The notes beneath the pieces were generated by a model. The model did not search any database and was not told the DNA's origin. It saw only the letters and a list, made by a program, of their open reading frames with translations. 64,000 nt of DNA from Pyrus communis (Eukaryota > Streptophyta > Magnoliopsida > Rosales > Rosaceae): contig NC_084807.1 in NCBI RefSeq assembly GCF_963583255.1, positions 15,027,072-15,091,071 of the forward strand. Direction: 5' to 3'. The translations under genes and the position numbers were made by a program. Positions 23,217 through 32,700 of this stretch are shown here, piece after piece; positions within the stretch are counted from its first letter, which is position 1; each line of letters opens with the position of its first letter.

Positions 23217-23300
23217 TGTTGTGAACTTTCCTAGTTTAAGTGTGATTTTGTAAATCCTATATTAGAATTGATTCTAGTTATTCTTTCCTATATGGACTTG
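23217..23300 (+). repeat. Truncated copia LTR at the start of copy 2
   Basis: It repeats the first 84 bases of the copia LTR (TGTTGTGAACTTTCCTAG to TATATGGACTTG), then breaks abruptly into gag coding sequence at 23301. A deletion removed the rest of the 5' LTR, the primer-binding site and the start of gag. Confidence 0.85.
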
Positions 23301-24143
23301 CGTCCTGCCATTGAAGAAGAGTCGGACAACCCTGTTAGCGAAGCTGAGAAAGCCGCTGCTATGATCTTCATCTAAAGACATATCCACGATGCCTTGCAAA
23401 CTGAATATGTTTCTAAGGAGGATCCACGAGCACTATAGGTCGCTTTGGCTGATTGTTTTGATCATCAAAAGGACATCTTCTTTCCTGAAGAAAGACATAA
23501 CTGGCAATATTTGCGCTTCCAAGACTTTAAGTCGGTGAATGAATATGATTCTGAAGTTTGCTGAATCCGATCACTTTTCAAGTTTTGTAATGAAACTTTG
23601 ACTAAAGAGGATCTCCTGGAGAAGACCTATTCGACCTTCTATGCTACTAATATTATCCTGCAGCAACAATATAGAGTTCAAAAGTTCACCAAGTTCTCGG
23701 ATTTGATCTCTGTTTTACTTCTCACTGAAAAAGCATAACCAATTATTGATGAAGAATCATCAAGCTCGACCTACTGGGGCAACTGTTGTGCCTGAAGCAC
23801 ACTATAGCACAAACCAACTGTTGTGCCATCCCACTAAGGTCAACAGAGTCAAGGCCCATCCAAGGGAGGAAACAAAGCCCAGAAGCACCCAAACCTCGCT
23901 CCCAAGGCCCTAAACTTCAATAATAAGGGCAAAGCACCTAAAACCATGGATGCAAACATGTGCTATTGTTGTGGTTCAAAGGACCATTGGTCTCATGTTT
24001 GCCGAGCTCCCCAGAAGGTTGTAACTGAATATCATTCTCGTCATAAGAAGTTTGAATCAAACTTTGTGCAAATGGACGATCCGGAAAGTACAAAGATAGA
24101 GGTTTCTGACTTTCAAGAGGCTATAACACCTATAGAAGATTAG
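23301..24143 (+). pseudogene. Copia copy 2 gag remnant with zinc knuckle
   Basis: The translated text matches plant copia Gag (UBN2-type): EAEKAAAMIFI, a region with WQYLRFQDFKSVNEYDSEV, then KFTKFSDLISVLL, and a CCHC zinc knuckle CYCCGSKDHWSHVCRAP at about 23956-24010. At least four stops interrupt the frame; only 23946-24143 is open to the natural end (65 codons). Gag would form the virus-like particle and the knuckle would bind RNA. The copy 3 equivalent at about 43850-44180 begins EATAMIFTRR. Confidence 0.85.
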
Positions 24144-24636
24144 AATCTTAGACATAGACTTATTTTTTTAGTTGAAATAAGACTATGGGGCCGAATTCCA
24201 CAGTAACGGCCGAACCCCCCCTTTGTTGTTGGTTAAATTTTTTAACAAGTTTCATTTATGTTTAGATTATTTGTTGCTGATTCATTTTTTGGATATTAAG
24301 TTTTTAATTAATTTCTGTCCTTGAATACTTAAAATGAGTTTGAATGGATATTTGTTTTTCAAACTTTTATGCATGTGACCGATTCAAATTAATTTTTCAT
24401 TCTAGGTATGACCAGTGGGTAAGTTAGCTGTCTGGCAGATAGTGCAACCACGCAGACTATTTTGTGTGAACGCATTTATTTCACTAACTTCGTACCTAAG
24501 ATGCACCTCTACCAACCCTCTCAAGCCCATCTAACCTGATCGAAGGATATAGTAAGGCACGTATAATGTTATCCAATGGTACAATCTTGACCATTGATAA
24601 GGCTCTTTATTCTCCATGTCGCGGAAGAACGTTGTT
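24144..24636 (+). pseudogene. Copia copy 2 protease remnant, split by element A
   Basis: After a non-coding spacer the frame has LADSATTQTILCERIYFTN, the protease active-site region, parallel to 982-1200 of copy 1. The frame is broken by a 1-base loss near 24500. At 24636 it is cut by element A, whose TTGTT duplication shows the coding text continuing at 35349 (LSFKGIRDNNYHAETH). Confidence 0.8.
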
Positions 24637-25027
24637 TGATAGGAGCATATTCATGCGACTTAAATGACTTGTTCTCGTGCATTTACGTTATGTTTCTCTA
24701 GTTATTTTAGTCCTTTATGCTTCTTTTGTGTGTTTTCAGGTTCTAAGGGCAAGGTATGCAAAAGGATGCCTTTTGGAGCCTTTTGGAGCAAATTAGAGAT
24801 TGGAATGGATATCATATGCTTGGAGCCAAGAGGATGGACGAAATTAAAGACTTGAAGTAGGAAAGTTAAATCCTAAAAGACCTCATGTTTAAGCATCATT
24901 GAAGACTCCTACGCATTTTAGAACACAAAAACAACATTCCTTGCAACCTTAGGACATTGTCGTGTGTTTCCTTGTGTCTCCCTTCCTTGCCATGCAAGGA
25001 AGGGCTTTGTTCCCTATTTTAAACACT

Positions 25028-25265
25028 TAAAGCATTCATTTATCATATCATTCACTTATTATAAGCATTCACTTATCATATCATTCACTTATCAAACCAT
25101 TCACTTATCACTTCCATTCACTTATCACTTATCACTTCCATTCACTTATCACTCACCACATATCATTCATTTATCACTTAACATATCATTCATTTATCAC
25201 TTAACATATCATACACTTATCATAATCATTCACTTATACACTTATCATAATCATTCACTTATTCT
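25028..25265. repeat. Degenerate short tandem array in the LTR (second copy 33092-33329)
   Basis: A motif near CATTCACTTATCA (variants CATTTATCACTTAACATAT) recurs about fifteen times. The related solo LTR at 53088-55128 has a shorter form at about 53310-53455, so the array expands and contracts between copies. No coding function is visible. Confidence 0.85.
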
Positions 25266-25980
25266 TTCATCATTCAACCACCAATTCAACACATGCATTT
25301 CAAACCTTTCAACACCCTTTAATCATCTCCCTTTAAGTTATGATTTTATTTCCTAACCCTACATGCATTATTTATTAGCATCTTCACATGCATTCACACA
25401 CACTTCACACAAACAAACAACTCAAAACCGTGAGCTCCCATTCCCTTATGCCATTTTCAGATTTCCACCCACTAACCTAGTCATCAACACATGCATTCCC
25501 TTCACATTCACCCACATGCACTCCCACTCTTTAATCATATGCACTCCCATCATAATTCCACCACCAATTCAGCCACAAAACATTATCATTGCACCACATT
25601 CAACCACTCCACATCCCTCACCAAGAAACCATTCAACACACACATGCATCCTGAAATTCTTTGCCATGCAATCACATGCATTTCCCTTGACCTTTTCAGC
25701 CATCACACTTCATCATTACACCACCATTCACTCTTTAACCCACACACACTTCACACAAACAACATTCACATGCATTCACATGCATTTCCAACACAAAACA
25801 CACTCAAAACCGTGGCCACCTTTGCATTTCAGGATTCCCATTTGCATTTTCAGATTTCCAGCTTTCCCTTTTATTTTTCAGCTTTCATTCTTCATCATTG
25901 CAGCCATTCCACATGCAATTCTCCATCATTCCTCCACACAAACACCTTAAACAAATAGCCATATACATCTCCACTCCTCC

Positions 25981-25988
25981 TATAAATA
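25981..25988 (+). promoter_or_regulatory. TATA box of element A LTR (copy at 34045-34052)
   Basis: TATAAATA lies within CCTCCTATAAATACCC, in the middle of the LTR, where an LTR promoter is expected. Both LTRs carry it unchanged. Confidence 0.7.
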
Positions 25989-27289
25989 CCCTTGCATTCC
26001 CATCATTCAAAACATCTCATTCCATTGTAGATACCACAACACAAACACTTCATTCCTTCTCTAGCCGTGAGTTTCTCTCCATTTTCTGCACCATTTTCTC
26101 CACCACTCCTCACCTATTTCCATAATTCCCCACTCCATTCCACACTTCCATCCCCCCAAACCAACTATCTTTAGACCTTGTGCTACAACGAAGAGGAAGA
26201 GAAGAGGGCCTAAACGTTCATACAATTCAAGTTTGAGTTGTTGGAATGTTTAGGTGTTTCTTTGATTTCAATGTTTAATTTTAATTCTCTTTGTTTTGTA
26301 TGAGGAACTAAACCCCCCCCTAGCTAGGGGGGTGATTCGAAATATATGTTTATGCTTGCATTTTGATTTGATTACTTCTAATTGCGTTTCATTAATTGTG
26401 GATTCAATTTGTTTAACCGTTTGATTGATAACTTATTTATGTATGTTTATTAAGAATGCGCGCTTAATTTTCATGCATGAATATGACGCTAGAATATAAG
26501 TGAGTTTCACCTAATCGTTATGAACTTATATTCACAAGTAGTGGAGGTTGCTTATAAACAATCGCGTTAAACGAATTCTTGGCATAAGTTTCATGCAATC
26601 ATAGTAACGAATGCCTCGTCAACACTTATAGTTTTCATGATGCTTAATGATTCTTGCTTGTTTCTCTATTATGCAATTCATGTAGGGAACTTGTGAGGAA
26701 TGCTTTGGGTTGTCGTATGCAATCATCCAATTCATTAACTTAAGGAAAACTTGACGGTTAATTTAAGCGGACCTAATTAACCCGGGGTGTTGAGAATTCA
26801 TGGTTTATTGAAATGCAATTGGAAATCATTTTATTATGCAAGTGTAACATGTATGGAGATGAACCCCTTAGCTAGCCATACCATCCATTCATTTCCGTCA
26901 ATTTCATATTTACAATTTGTTTTCTTTACAATCTATCCATTTTAGTTTAAATTCGTCAAAGATCAATCCCCCCATATTTCATTAAAGTCTTAGTCTTAAT
27001 CTTTTTTATTTTTAGTTTTGAATTCTTCGAGTTTAGTATAGCATTTTAGTTTGAGTTTTTAAAAGCATTTTGAGTCTTTTGATTTGTTTTAGTGTTTTAA
27101 TTTTTAGTTTTGCTTTCTTCGAGCATTAAATAGTGTTTTATATTGTATTTTTATGTTTTTAAGTCAATTTAGAAGGTTTTAGCAAGCCCTCCTAATCCCC
27201 GGTCTAGAACGATCCCTCACTTATCCATTCTACTACAATTGTCAAACGAGGGTTTAATTTGAGTGTCAAGTAATTCTCGCATCAAATTT

Positions 27290-27306
27290 TGGCGCCGTTG
27301 CCGGGG
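27290..27306 (+). promoter_or_regulatory. Primer-binding site of element A (tRNA-Asp)
   Basis: TGGCGCCGTTGCCGGGG starts 5 nt after the 5' LTR. It is complementary to the 3' end of plant aspartate tRNA including CCA (established knowledge of that tRNA's 3' end). It would prime minus-strand DNA synthesis. Confidence 0.88.
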
Positions 27307-27459
27307 ATTAGCAACTTTGCTAATCCCTTAGTTCTTTTCTTTTTTTTTGGTTTAGTTGTTTTCGTTTTAGTTTCTAACTTAGTGTTGTTTTCTTTGTTTG
27401 TTGTTACTTTTGATTTTTGATTTAGTTCTCTTTCTTTTTAGGTACTAGAGAAGTAAGAT

Positions 27460-28794
27460 ATGGATTTTGCTAGCATTCAAGCTCAATTGGCAAATCTTAC
27501 TTCTAAATTGTCGCCGTATGCCGAAAGGACCACAATGCAGAGTGTCCCTACATTTGGTGCTTCATATAGGCAAGGATTTCAAGCCAATCAATGTCCACAA
27601 AGAGATTGGAGGGATCATTCAAACTCTATATGGTGGGAAGATCAACAAGTTCAACGTGAAGCATATTGGCAACCATATGAGGAGTTCTATTCAAGACCTA
27701 TGCAGCCACCACAACTTCATATGCAATATGCTCAATTAAATTCAAGTTCGCCAGTAGATTATATTCAAATTCTTAATGAAATAAATTCTTTGGCGCAGGG
27801 GTCACAAAATCAAGCCAAGGAGGCTCAACAAGAAGCATATTGGCAACCATATGAGGAGTTCAATACAACACCTATGCAGCCACCACAACCTCCCCCACAA
27901 CAATTCCAATCAAGTTCAAGTATGTCCATGGATAATGATAAAAATTTTCAATTACTAACCTCTTTGACGCAAGACGAACAAAATCAAGACAAGAAGTTGG
28001 GTAAATTGGACGAGCAATTTGGGCAGATTATGGAGTTCATGAAACAAATTCAAGAGCAAAGTGAACTTTCCAACTCAACTATTGAAAACTCGAAGGAAGA
28101 TTTTGAAATCCATAATGCTATCACTTTGGGAAGTGCTATGGAGGTTGGAGCTGACCTAAAAATGTCCAAACATAGCCTAGAAGTGGATGAAGAGCTGCTA
28201 ATTGAGGAGGAGGAAGAAGACATGCACACGGCAAGGGTAGAACAACCCTTGCCGCAGCCCCCTAAGCCCTCTAAACCACCCACCACCAGTAAGGACGTCC
28301 CAATTTCATGTTATTTTGATGTTATTCCACCCAATGTCCCTTTTCCTAGCAGGTTTTTGATTCCCAACCAAGAAGAGAGTAAAAAGGACATCGTGGAAGC
28401 CTTCCCAAAGGTGCAAAATGCTATTCAAATTCTTGGTGCAACACAGCAAGTTTTAGATGGTGTTGAATTCTTCAAAGGACTTTGTACACCAAGAAGAATG
28501 ATTCAAGAGAAGGTAGTGGCTGGAGAAGATGTAGAAGGCATCAAAGAGGACAAATTTGAAACCACAATTCCCAAGGAAGTTGGATTTTATGACACGGGAC
28601 AAGTCATAACTTTCGAAGGGGTGTTTATTCTGGAGTTCATTTTGGAGCCAACAGGTAAGCCGCCTCCCCGAATTTCAATTTTCTTTTATACTAACATGTG
28701 GTTAATGATTCAGGCACCCAAAATGGAATTTAAACTATTACCGGATCATTTCAAGTATCACCGCCCATTCAAAGATAAATTCCATGCCGTTTGA
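27460..28794 (+). CDS. Gag-like protein of element A (444 aa)
   Basis: It is a single open frame from ATG 27460, about 150 nt past the primer-binding site. The N-terminal third is Gln/Pro-rich, with an internal duplication: EAYWQPYEEF at about residues 67-76 and again at about 127-136, each followed by a PMQPPQ stretch. A Gln/Glu-rich helical part follows (about 165-215), then an acidic EEEEEDMH run and a Pro-rich segment. Around residues 283-305 IPPNVPFPSRFLIP and a helical KKDIVEAFPKVQNAI-type segment resemble the Gag/protease linker of Athila/Tat gypsy elements. There is no zinc knuckle, DSG protease or polymerase. The C-terminus looks unrelated to gypsy Pol. Role inferred: a structural particle protein or remnant. 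Element B's broken equivalent is at 7009-7711. Confidence 0.75.
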   Translation: MDFASIQAQLANLTSKLSPYAERTTMQSVPTFGASYRQGFQANQCPQRDWRDHSNSIWWEDQQVQREAYWQPYEEFYSRPMQPPQLHMQYAQLNSSSPVDYIQILNEINSLAQGSQNQAKEAQQEAYWQPYEEFNTTPMQPPQPPPQQFQSSSSMSMDNDKNFQLLTSLTQDEQNQDKKLGKLDEQFGQIMEFMKQIQEQSELSNSTIENSKEDFEIHNAITLGSAMEVGADLKMSKHSLEVDEELLIEEEEEDMHTARVEQPLPQPPKPSKPPTTSKDVPISCYFDVIPPNVPFPSRFLIPNQEESKKDIVEAFPKVQNAIQILGATQQVLDGVEFFKGLCTPRRMIQEKVVAGEDVEGIKEDKFETTIPKEVGFYDTGQVITFEGVFILEFILEPTGKPPPRISIFFYTNMWLMIQAPKMEFKLLPDHFKYHRPFKDKFHAV

Positions 28795-28807
28795 TTTTAT
28801 TTATGTT

Positions 28808-28848
28808 AATAAAAAAATAAAAAAAAAATAAAAAAAAAAATTTGAAAG
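28808..28848. repeat. A-rich tract between the two ORFs
   Basis: Runs of A broken by single T residues lie between the end of the gag-like ORF and the end of the antisense ORF. This could be a relic of a poly(A) tail or a 3'-end signal region. It marks the boundary between AT-rich element sequence and the GC-richer antisense segment. Confidence 0.6.
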
Positions 28849-28879
28849 AAAGATACTAAACATGGAGAAAGGTGGAGCT

Positions 28880-29560
28880 TCACAAAGGTTGTTTACGTGA
28901 AGCCCCACTACGAGGCGCAGAAGCGGAAGGCGCAGAAGCGGGAGGCATAGAAGCGGGAGGCATCGGAGCGGAAGCCATCGGAGCGGGAGGCATCGGAGCT
29001 AGAGCATTCCAGGCCTCAATACTTGGCCAAGCGCTGGATGACCCAGGAAAAAGGTGCCTCTGGAGATAAGACGCAAGCCTTTGACGGTCACTGTGAATTC
29101 GACCCTCAGATTCTTGCAGCTCATCAAGCTTCCTCTTCATCCCCGACGAATAGTTATTTGCAAGCACATGCAAACTTCTATTCTCGTACTTAAGCTGCTG
29201 GATCTCTTGCTTAAGTCTTTCCACCTCTGCCATCAACGATTCCACCTGACGGGAGCGGGCAAGCAGGCGTAGGCCCATGTTGGACACAGAGCTCGCACAC
29301 TGAACACTAAGTGTGAGGGACTCTTGAACGGCCAACTCATCGGACCGTCCTGACAGCAGCCTACTATCTTTTGGAGTGAGGAGGTTTTTAGCTACTATTG
29401 TAGCTGTTGTGGCGTCCTGCATCACAGAGTCTTCACCTGAAAGAGGACCGTTAGAAGATAAAAAAGAAGGGCGCCATACATTACCTTGACGGGGCGCAAC
29501 CGGATCGCTGCTAAGACTCAAATCTAAGCTAAGGTTCGATGAGTTTGCCATTTTTTTCAA
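28880..29560 (-). CDS. Antisense ORF in element A: 226-aa coiled-coil protein of unknown function
   Basis: It is an uninterrupted minus-strand frame of 226 codons inside a plus-strand retrotransposon; the fourth codon, giving MANSSNLSLDLSLSSD, is an alternative start at 29551. The N-terminal ~90 residues are Ser/Leu-rich without a signal peptide. Residues about 100-160 have heptad-like text (VESLMAEVERLKQEIQQLKY, then KRKLDELQESEGRIHSD), a predicted coiled coil. The C-terminus (about 188-217) is a Pro/Ala/Ser/Met repeat. No catalytic motif is recognised. It ends about 85 nt from the gag-like ORF, tail to tail. Base composition is richer in GC than the flanks. Antisense genes are known in some plant LTR elements (for example Grande), but I cannot assign this one to a described family. 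Confidence 0.65.
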   Translation of the reverse strand: MKKMANSSNLSLDLSLSSDPVAPRQGNVWRPSFLSSNGPLSGEDSVMQDATTATIVAKNLLTPKDSRLLSGRSDELAVQESLTLSVQCASSVSNMGLRLLARSRQVESLMAEVERLKQEIQQLKYENRSLHVLANNYSSGMKRKLDELQESEGRIHSDRQRLASYLQRHLFPGSSSAWPSIEAWNALAPMPPAPMASAPMPPASMPPASAPSASAPRSGASRKQPL

Positions 29561-30437
29561 AAGTGTTCAAAGAGAAGGGGTGGATGGAGTTAAAAATTTC
29601 ACAAAGGGCCGGAGTCGAGTTTCAGGAATGGGAAATCTTCAGAGTGTGTATATTGGCGGTGATCGATAGCTCTATAAAATGCCAAGGCGACGCGTCCACC
29701 GATTCAAAGAGCCGGAATTTCCGGCGTAATTTAGGCGACGCGTTCTCGGCTTTTCAGAAGACGCGTTCAACTTTGGCAAAAGATTTCTGACAAAGCTGAA
29801 AACACGTGGAGGCCATTATCGCAACTACACATCTTTAGCCGACAAGCGCTAAGTTCGGCGACGCTTTCTCTGCTTTTCAGAAAACGCGTGCAGCTTTGTC
29901 AAAAGGAGCCGCATCTGCACTACCACGTGTCGTTCAGAAAGCGAAGGGGCGTCGTTCAGAAAGCGAAGGGGCGTCGTTCAGAAATCGAAGGGGCGCCTGC
30001 TCAGAAATCGAAGAGGCGTATTCAAAGATCGAAGAGGCGCCACTATTTCAAAAAGCCGGAATTGCGGGATCAAAACGTTTGTCGACAAGGGTAAAAAGTA
30101 CCACCACTTGATATTATCTCTATATATGTCGACCTTCGTCTTTTATGGCAGGGCAAACCTGAAGAAAATGCCCAACTCTCCCTCACCTCTGAGGGCGCAC
30201 TCCCAGCAAGGCCTTTCAAAATACTCAATTCTTTCTTCTTCCCCAAAGATGATACCAGATGCCTGGAGTACATATGACCCAGGAGGAAACGGCGGATTGA
30301 AGCATGTGCTGATTCATCCACCGCTTCTTCAAAGCAAAGGTATCTCATATCATCAAGGTCAAAAGCAAAAGTATCTCATATCATGCTCTTTCCCTGTCTT
30401 TTTCTTTGTCCTTGTTCTTACTCGCATGGCAAAGTAA
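29561..30437 (-). promoter_or_regulatory. GC-richer repeat region upstream of the antisense ORF
   Basis: No confident gene is seen. The region contains two imperfect copies of a ~55-bp unit with GCTTTTCAGAAGACGCG (29730-29784 and 29851-29905), a five-copy 22-bp array (29931-30041), and CTATATATG at about 30118-30126, a TATA-like site readable on both strands. Because it lies 5' of the antisense ORF it is a plausible promoter for it, but this is inference. Short ORFs at 29888-30111 follow the repeats and are not called. Confidence 0.45.
29931..30041. repeat. Tandem array, five copies of a ~22-bp unit
   Basis: The unit CGTTCAGAAAGCGAAGGGGC starts at 29931, 29953 and 29975, with more diverged copies at about 29996 and 30017 (TCAGAAATCGAAGAGGCG, TTCAAAGATCGAAGAGGCG). 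It is GC-rich relative to the element. Confidence 0.85.
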
Positions 30438-32700
30438 AAGAAGCAATCAGCCGGCACTTGGAGTCAATCTTCCGATCTGGAGCCAACTGCCTGGAATCTA
30501 TTCCTGATTGCTTACCTAGCGTTGCTCTCGAGTAGTCATCTTCAACGGTTGATACACTTCCGGAGAAGGGACCACTTCTGCAAAGGGGAGCGAGTAAGGC
30601 AAGTGAAAATGATACATTGAAGCATGTGGAGACAAACATAGGCTGAGTTATCCTCCAACCCTTTTCAATACGAATTGGAAAGATTGAACAAAGAAACAGA
30701 CCAAAAGGGTAAGCTCAGACCTTCGGGGGAGACCAAAAGAACCATCCTGCTGCCCAGTTCAAGAAGTAGCACAAAGGAAAATCAACAATGGGCAGAAACC
30801 AGTTCAAGAGTAAGCCTGTGGAATCATCAAGATCAAGCCTCAATGCAATCAACAAAGAGAAGAGGGAATTTACACTCCATAACCAGATTTGCGTCCCTAA
30901 ACTCTTCTCTTTGTTAATTACATTCTGCCATGTTTAGTATGTTTAGTTGTTGTTTGTGTGATTACTTATGTTTTGTGTGAATCTATGCTTAAAACATTGA
31001 GGACAATGTTTGATTTAAATGTGGGGGGGGTAACTAATGTTGTTAATGCAAATTCGTGGGATTTTATCACCCATAACTTCAAATGTTGTTCCTTGCTGTT
31101 TTAAGGTGTTTTTAAGTTGTTTTAGAGTGTTTTAGTATGTTTTGTTTTTATAACTCCGAAAAGCACATAAAAATTTGAAAAATTGTTTTGAAAAGCCTAA
31201 AAAGAGTGTTTTGAGTCGTTTTTGTGAGTTTGTGTCTTAGGGTACCTTCCAACACAATGATAAGGATTTGGTTTGTAATTGCATGACTGTTAAAAAGAGT
31301 TATAAACATAGAGAAAAGTTTGATTTACTCTTGGTTTATGCTTAGTTATGGTTATAATGTATGACTTCACATGCAATCATAAAAGAAAAATTCGTTTTTG
31401 TAACATGCTTGAAGGAAGGAACTCAAACAAACGCTACAACCCTGTGAGACTCGAGCCATTACCTTCTTTGGAGAGTTATTTTCTGTGATTCTTTGTTTTC
31501 TAAAGTTGTTGAATGATCTCATTATTCCTTGCTTGGTTGCTACTTAGAATGCAATTGTATCATGATAGAACTAAATGCTAGAACTTATATCCGTTTCATT
31601 CAAAGCATGATATTGAGTTGCATAACATATATCAAGATGAAGTTGTGTAGTTGCCACCATAGCCAAATAGCCTTACTTCCCATATTTCGTATATATTGTA
31701 AGTCTTAACACCGTTGAGCCTCGTTTAACCTATTTTCTTTGCTAACCATATCACCCCTTACCTAGCCTAGATTAGGACCATCCGTACCCTTGTTCTTAAA
31801 AGATAGTGAGCATGACTTAAATGAATTCCTTTTGAGTACATTTTGCAAGAAAATGAGTGTGGGGGAGTAAAAGTTTGTTCTTAAGTTTGTATGTTTTGAG
31901 AGTCAAAAGAAAAGAAGAAAAAAAAAAAAATTTGTGAAAAACATATGAAAAAGAAAAAAGAGAAAAGAAAGAAAATAAAAAAAAAAAAAAAAAAAAAGAG
32001 CTTGTTCCCCCTTGTTGTTCAAAAGTTGAGTTTTCATTCAAAAGTGAATTCTACGTTAATTCAAATGCTTTGCTCGCTATTTCTTTAAGAACCTTTGTTT
32101 TCCATATACCTTCTTTGTTAGCCAAACACCTTTAGCCCCGTTACACCCCTTTGACTTCTATCTTGATCGTTATGTGTTCAATAATGTGGAGTTTGAAATT
32201 GATATGAGCTTATGGAATCACTGGTTCTCATTCTAAGTAGTAGCATTCCATTCATGAGATCATATTCATGTCATTATCGTAAATCCAGAAAATGCTTTCC
32301 TTGTTATAACATATGTGAGTGTTCGTCTACATGTTTACATCAATCTTCTCACATATAACTAGTGTAGGGTGTGTAGTCAGAAAATCTGTGTGAAAAACGA
32401 GTGCATATCTTGTAAGGATTTGAGCAATTTCTCTAAGGCATGTTACTACATTCAAAACATGGTTTTAAATGCTTAATTGTGAACTAGTATATGGTGACTA
32501 TGATTAAGAATGTACTTAAGTGTGAAGATGACTAAAATCTGTGGGAATGATGATTTTTAACGGGTCATGTGCATTGGAAATCCCTAAGACGGTTGTTGGA
32601 AGGTTTAGGTTGTGTTTTACTTGTTTTGTTTCGTTTGGTTTTGTTTTGTTTTTCTTTCTGTTTTGCTCGAGGACTAGCAAAAGATAAGTGTGGGGGTATT
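30438..32700 (+). other. Element A non-coding 3' internal region and polypurine tract
   Basis: No gene is recognised. Landmarks are GAGGACAATGTTTG and then ATGTGGGGGGGG (30998-31030), a second G-rich GTGTGGGGGAG at 31857-31867, purine and A tracts at 31906-31998, and GAGGACTAGCAAAAG then GTGTGGGGGTA (32669-32698) directly before the 3' LTR, the likely polypurine tract. The repeated appearance of tract-like G runs is notable. ORFs here are short and shadow-like. Confidence 0.75.

Larger units (their letters stand above)
24637..27284 (+). repeat. 5' LTR of element A
   Basis: It starts TGATAGGAGCATATTCATGC and ends ATTCTCGCATCA. A TATA box TATAAATA is at 25981-25988, followed by a CA/CT-rich leader. 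The only difference from the 3' LTR that I noticed is A at 26395 versus G at 34459. ORFs of 195 and 155 codons at 25363-25958 are low-complexity His/Thr/Ser/Pro text in two overlapping frames and recur identically in the 3' LTR, so they are not called as genes. Confidence 0.95.

Noticed and set aside
25028..25265. CRISPR-like regular repeats
   Set aside because: The motif is short and spacing irregular, with no unique spacers, in a plant LTR; it is a degenerate tandem repeat.
25363..25958. 195- and 155-codon ORFs in the element A LTR (also 33427-34022)
   Set aside because: They overlap in two frames, are His/Thr/Ser/Pro low complexity, lie upstream of the TATA box, and the related solo LTR at 53088 does not keep them.
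28050..28286. Minus-strand Ser-rich ORF within the gag-like gene
   Set aside because: It is a shadow of the Glu-rich segment on the plus strand.
29888..30111. Two overlapping plus-strand ORFs rich in Arg/Lys/Glu
   Set aside because: They are different-frame translations of the 22-bp tandem array; no start context or domain supports them.
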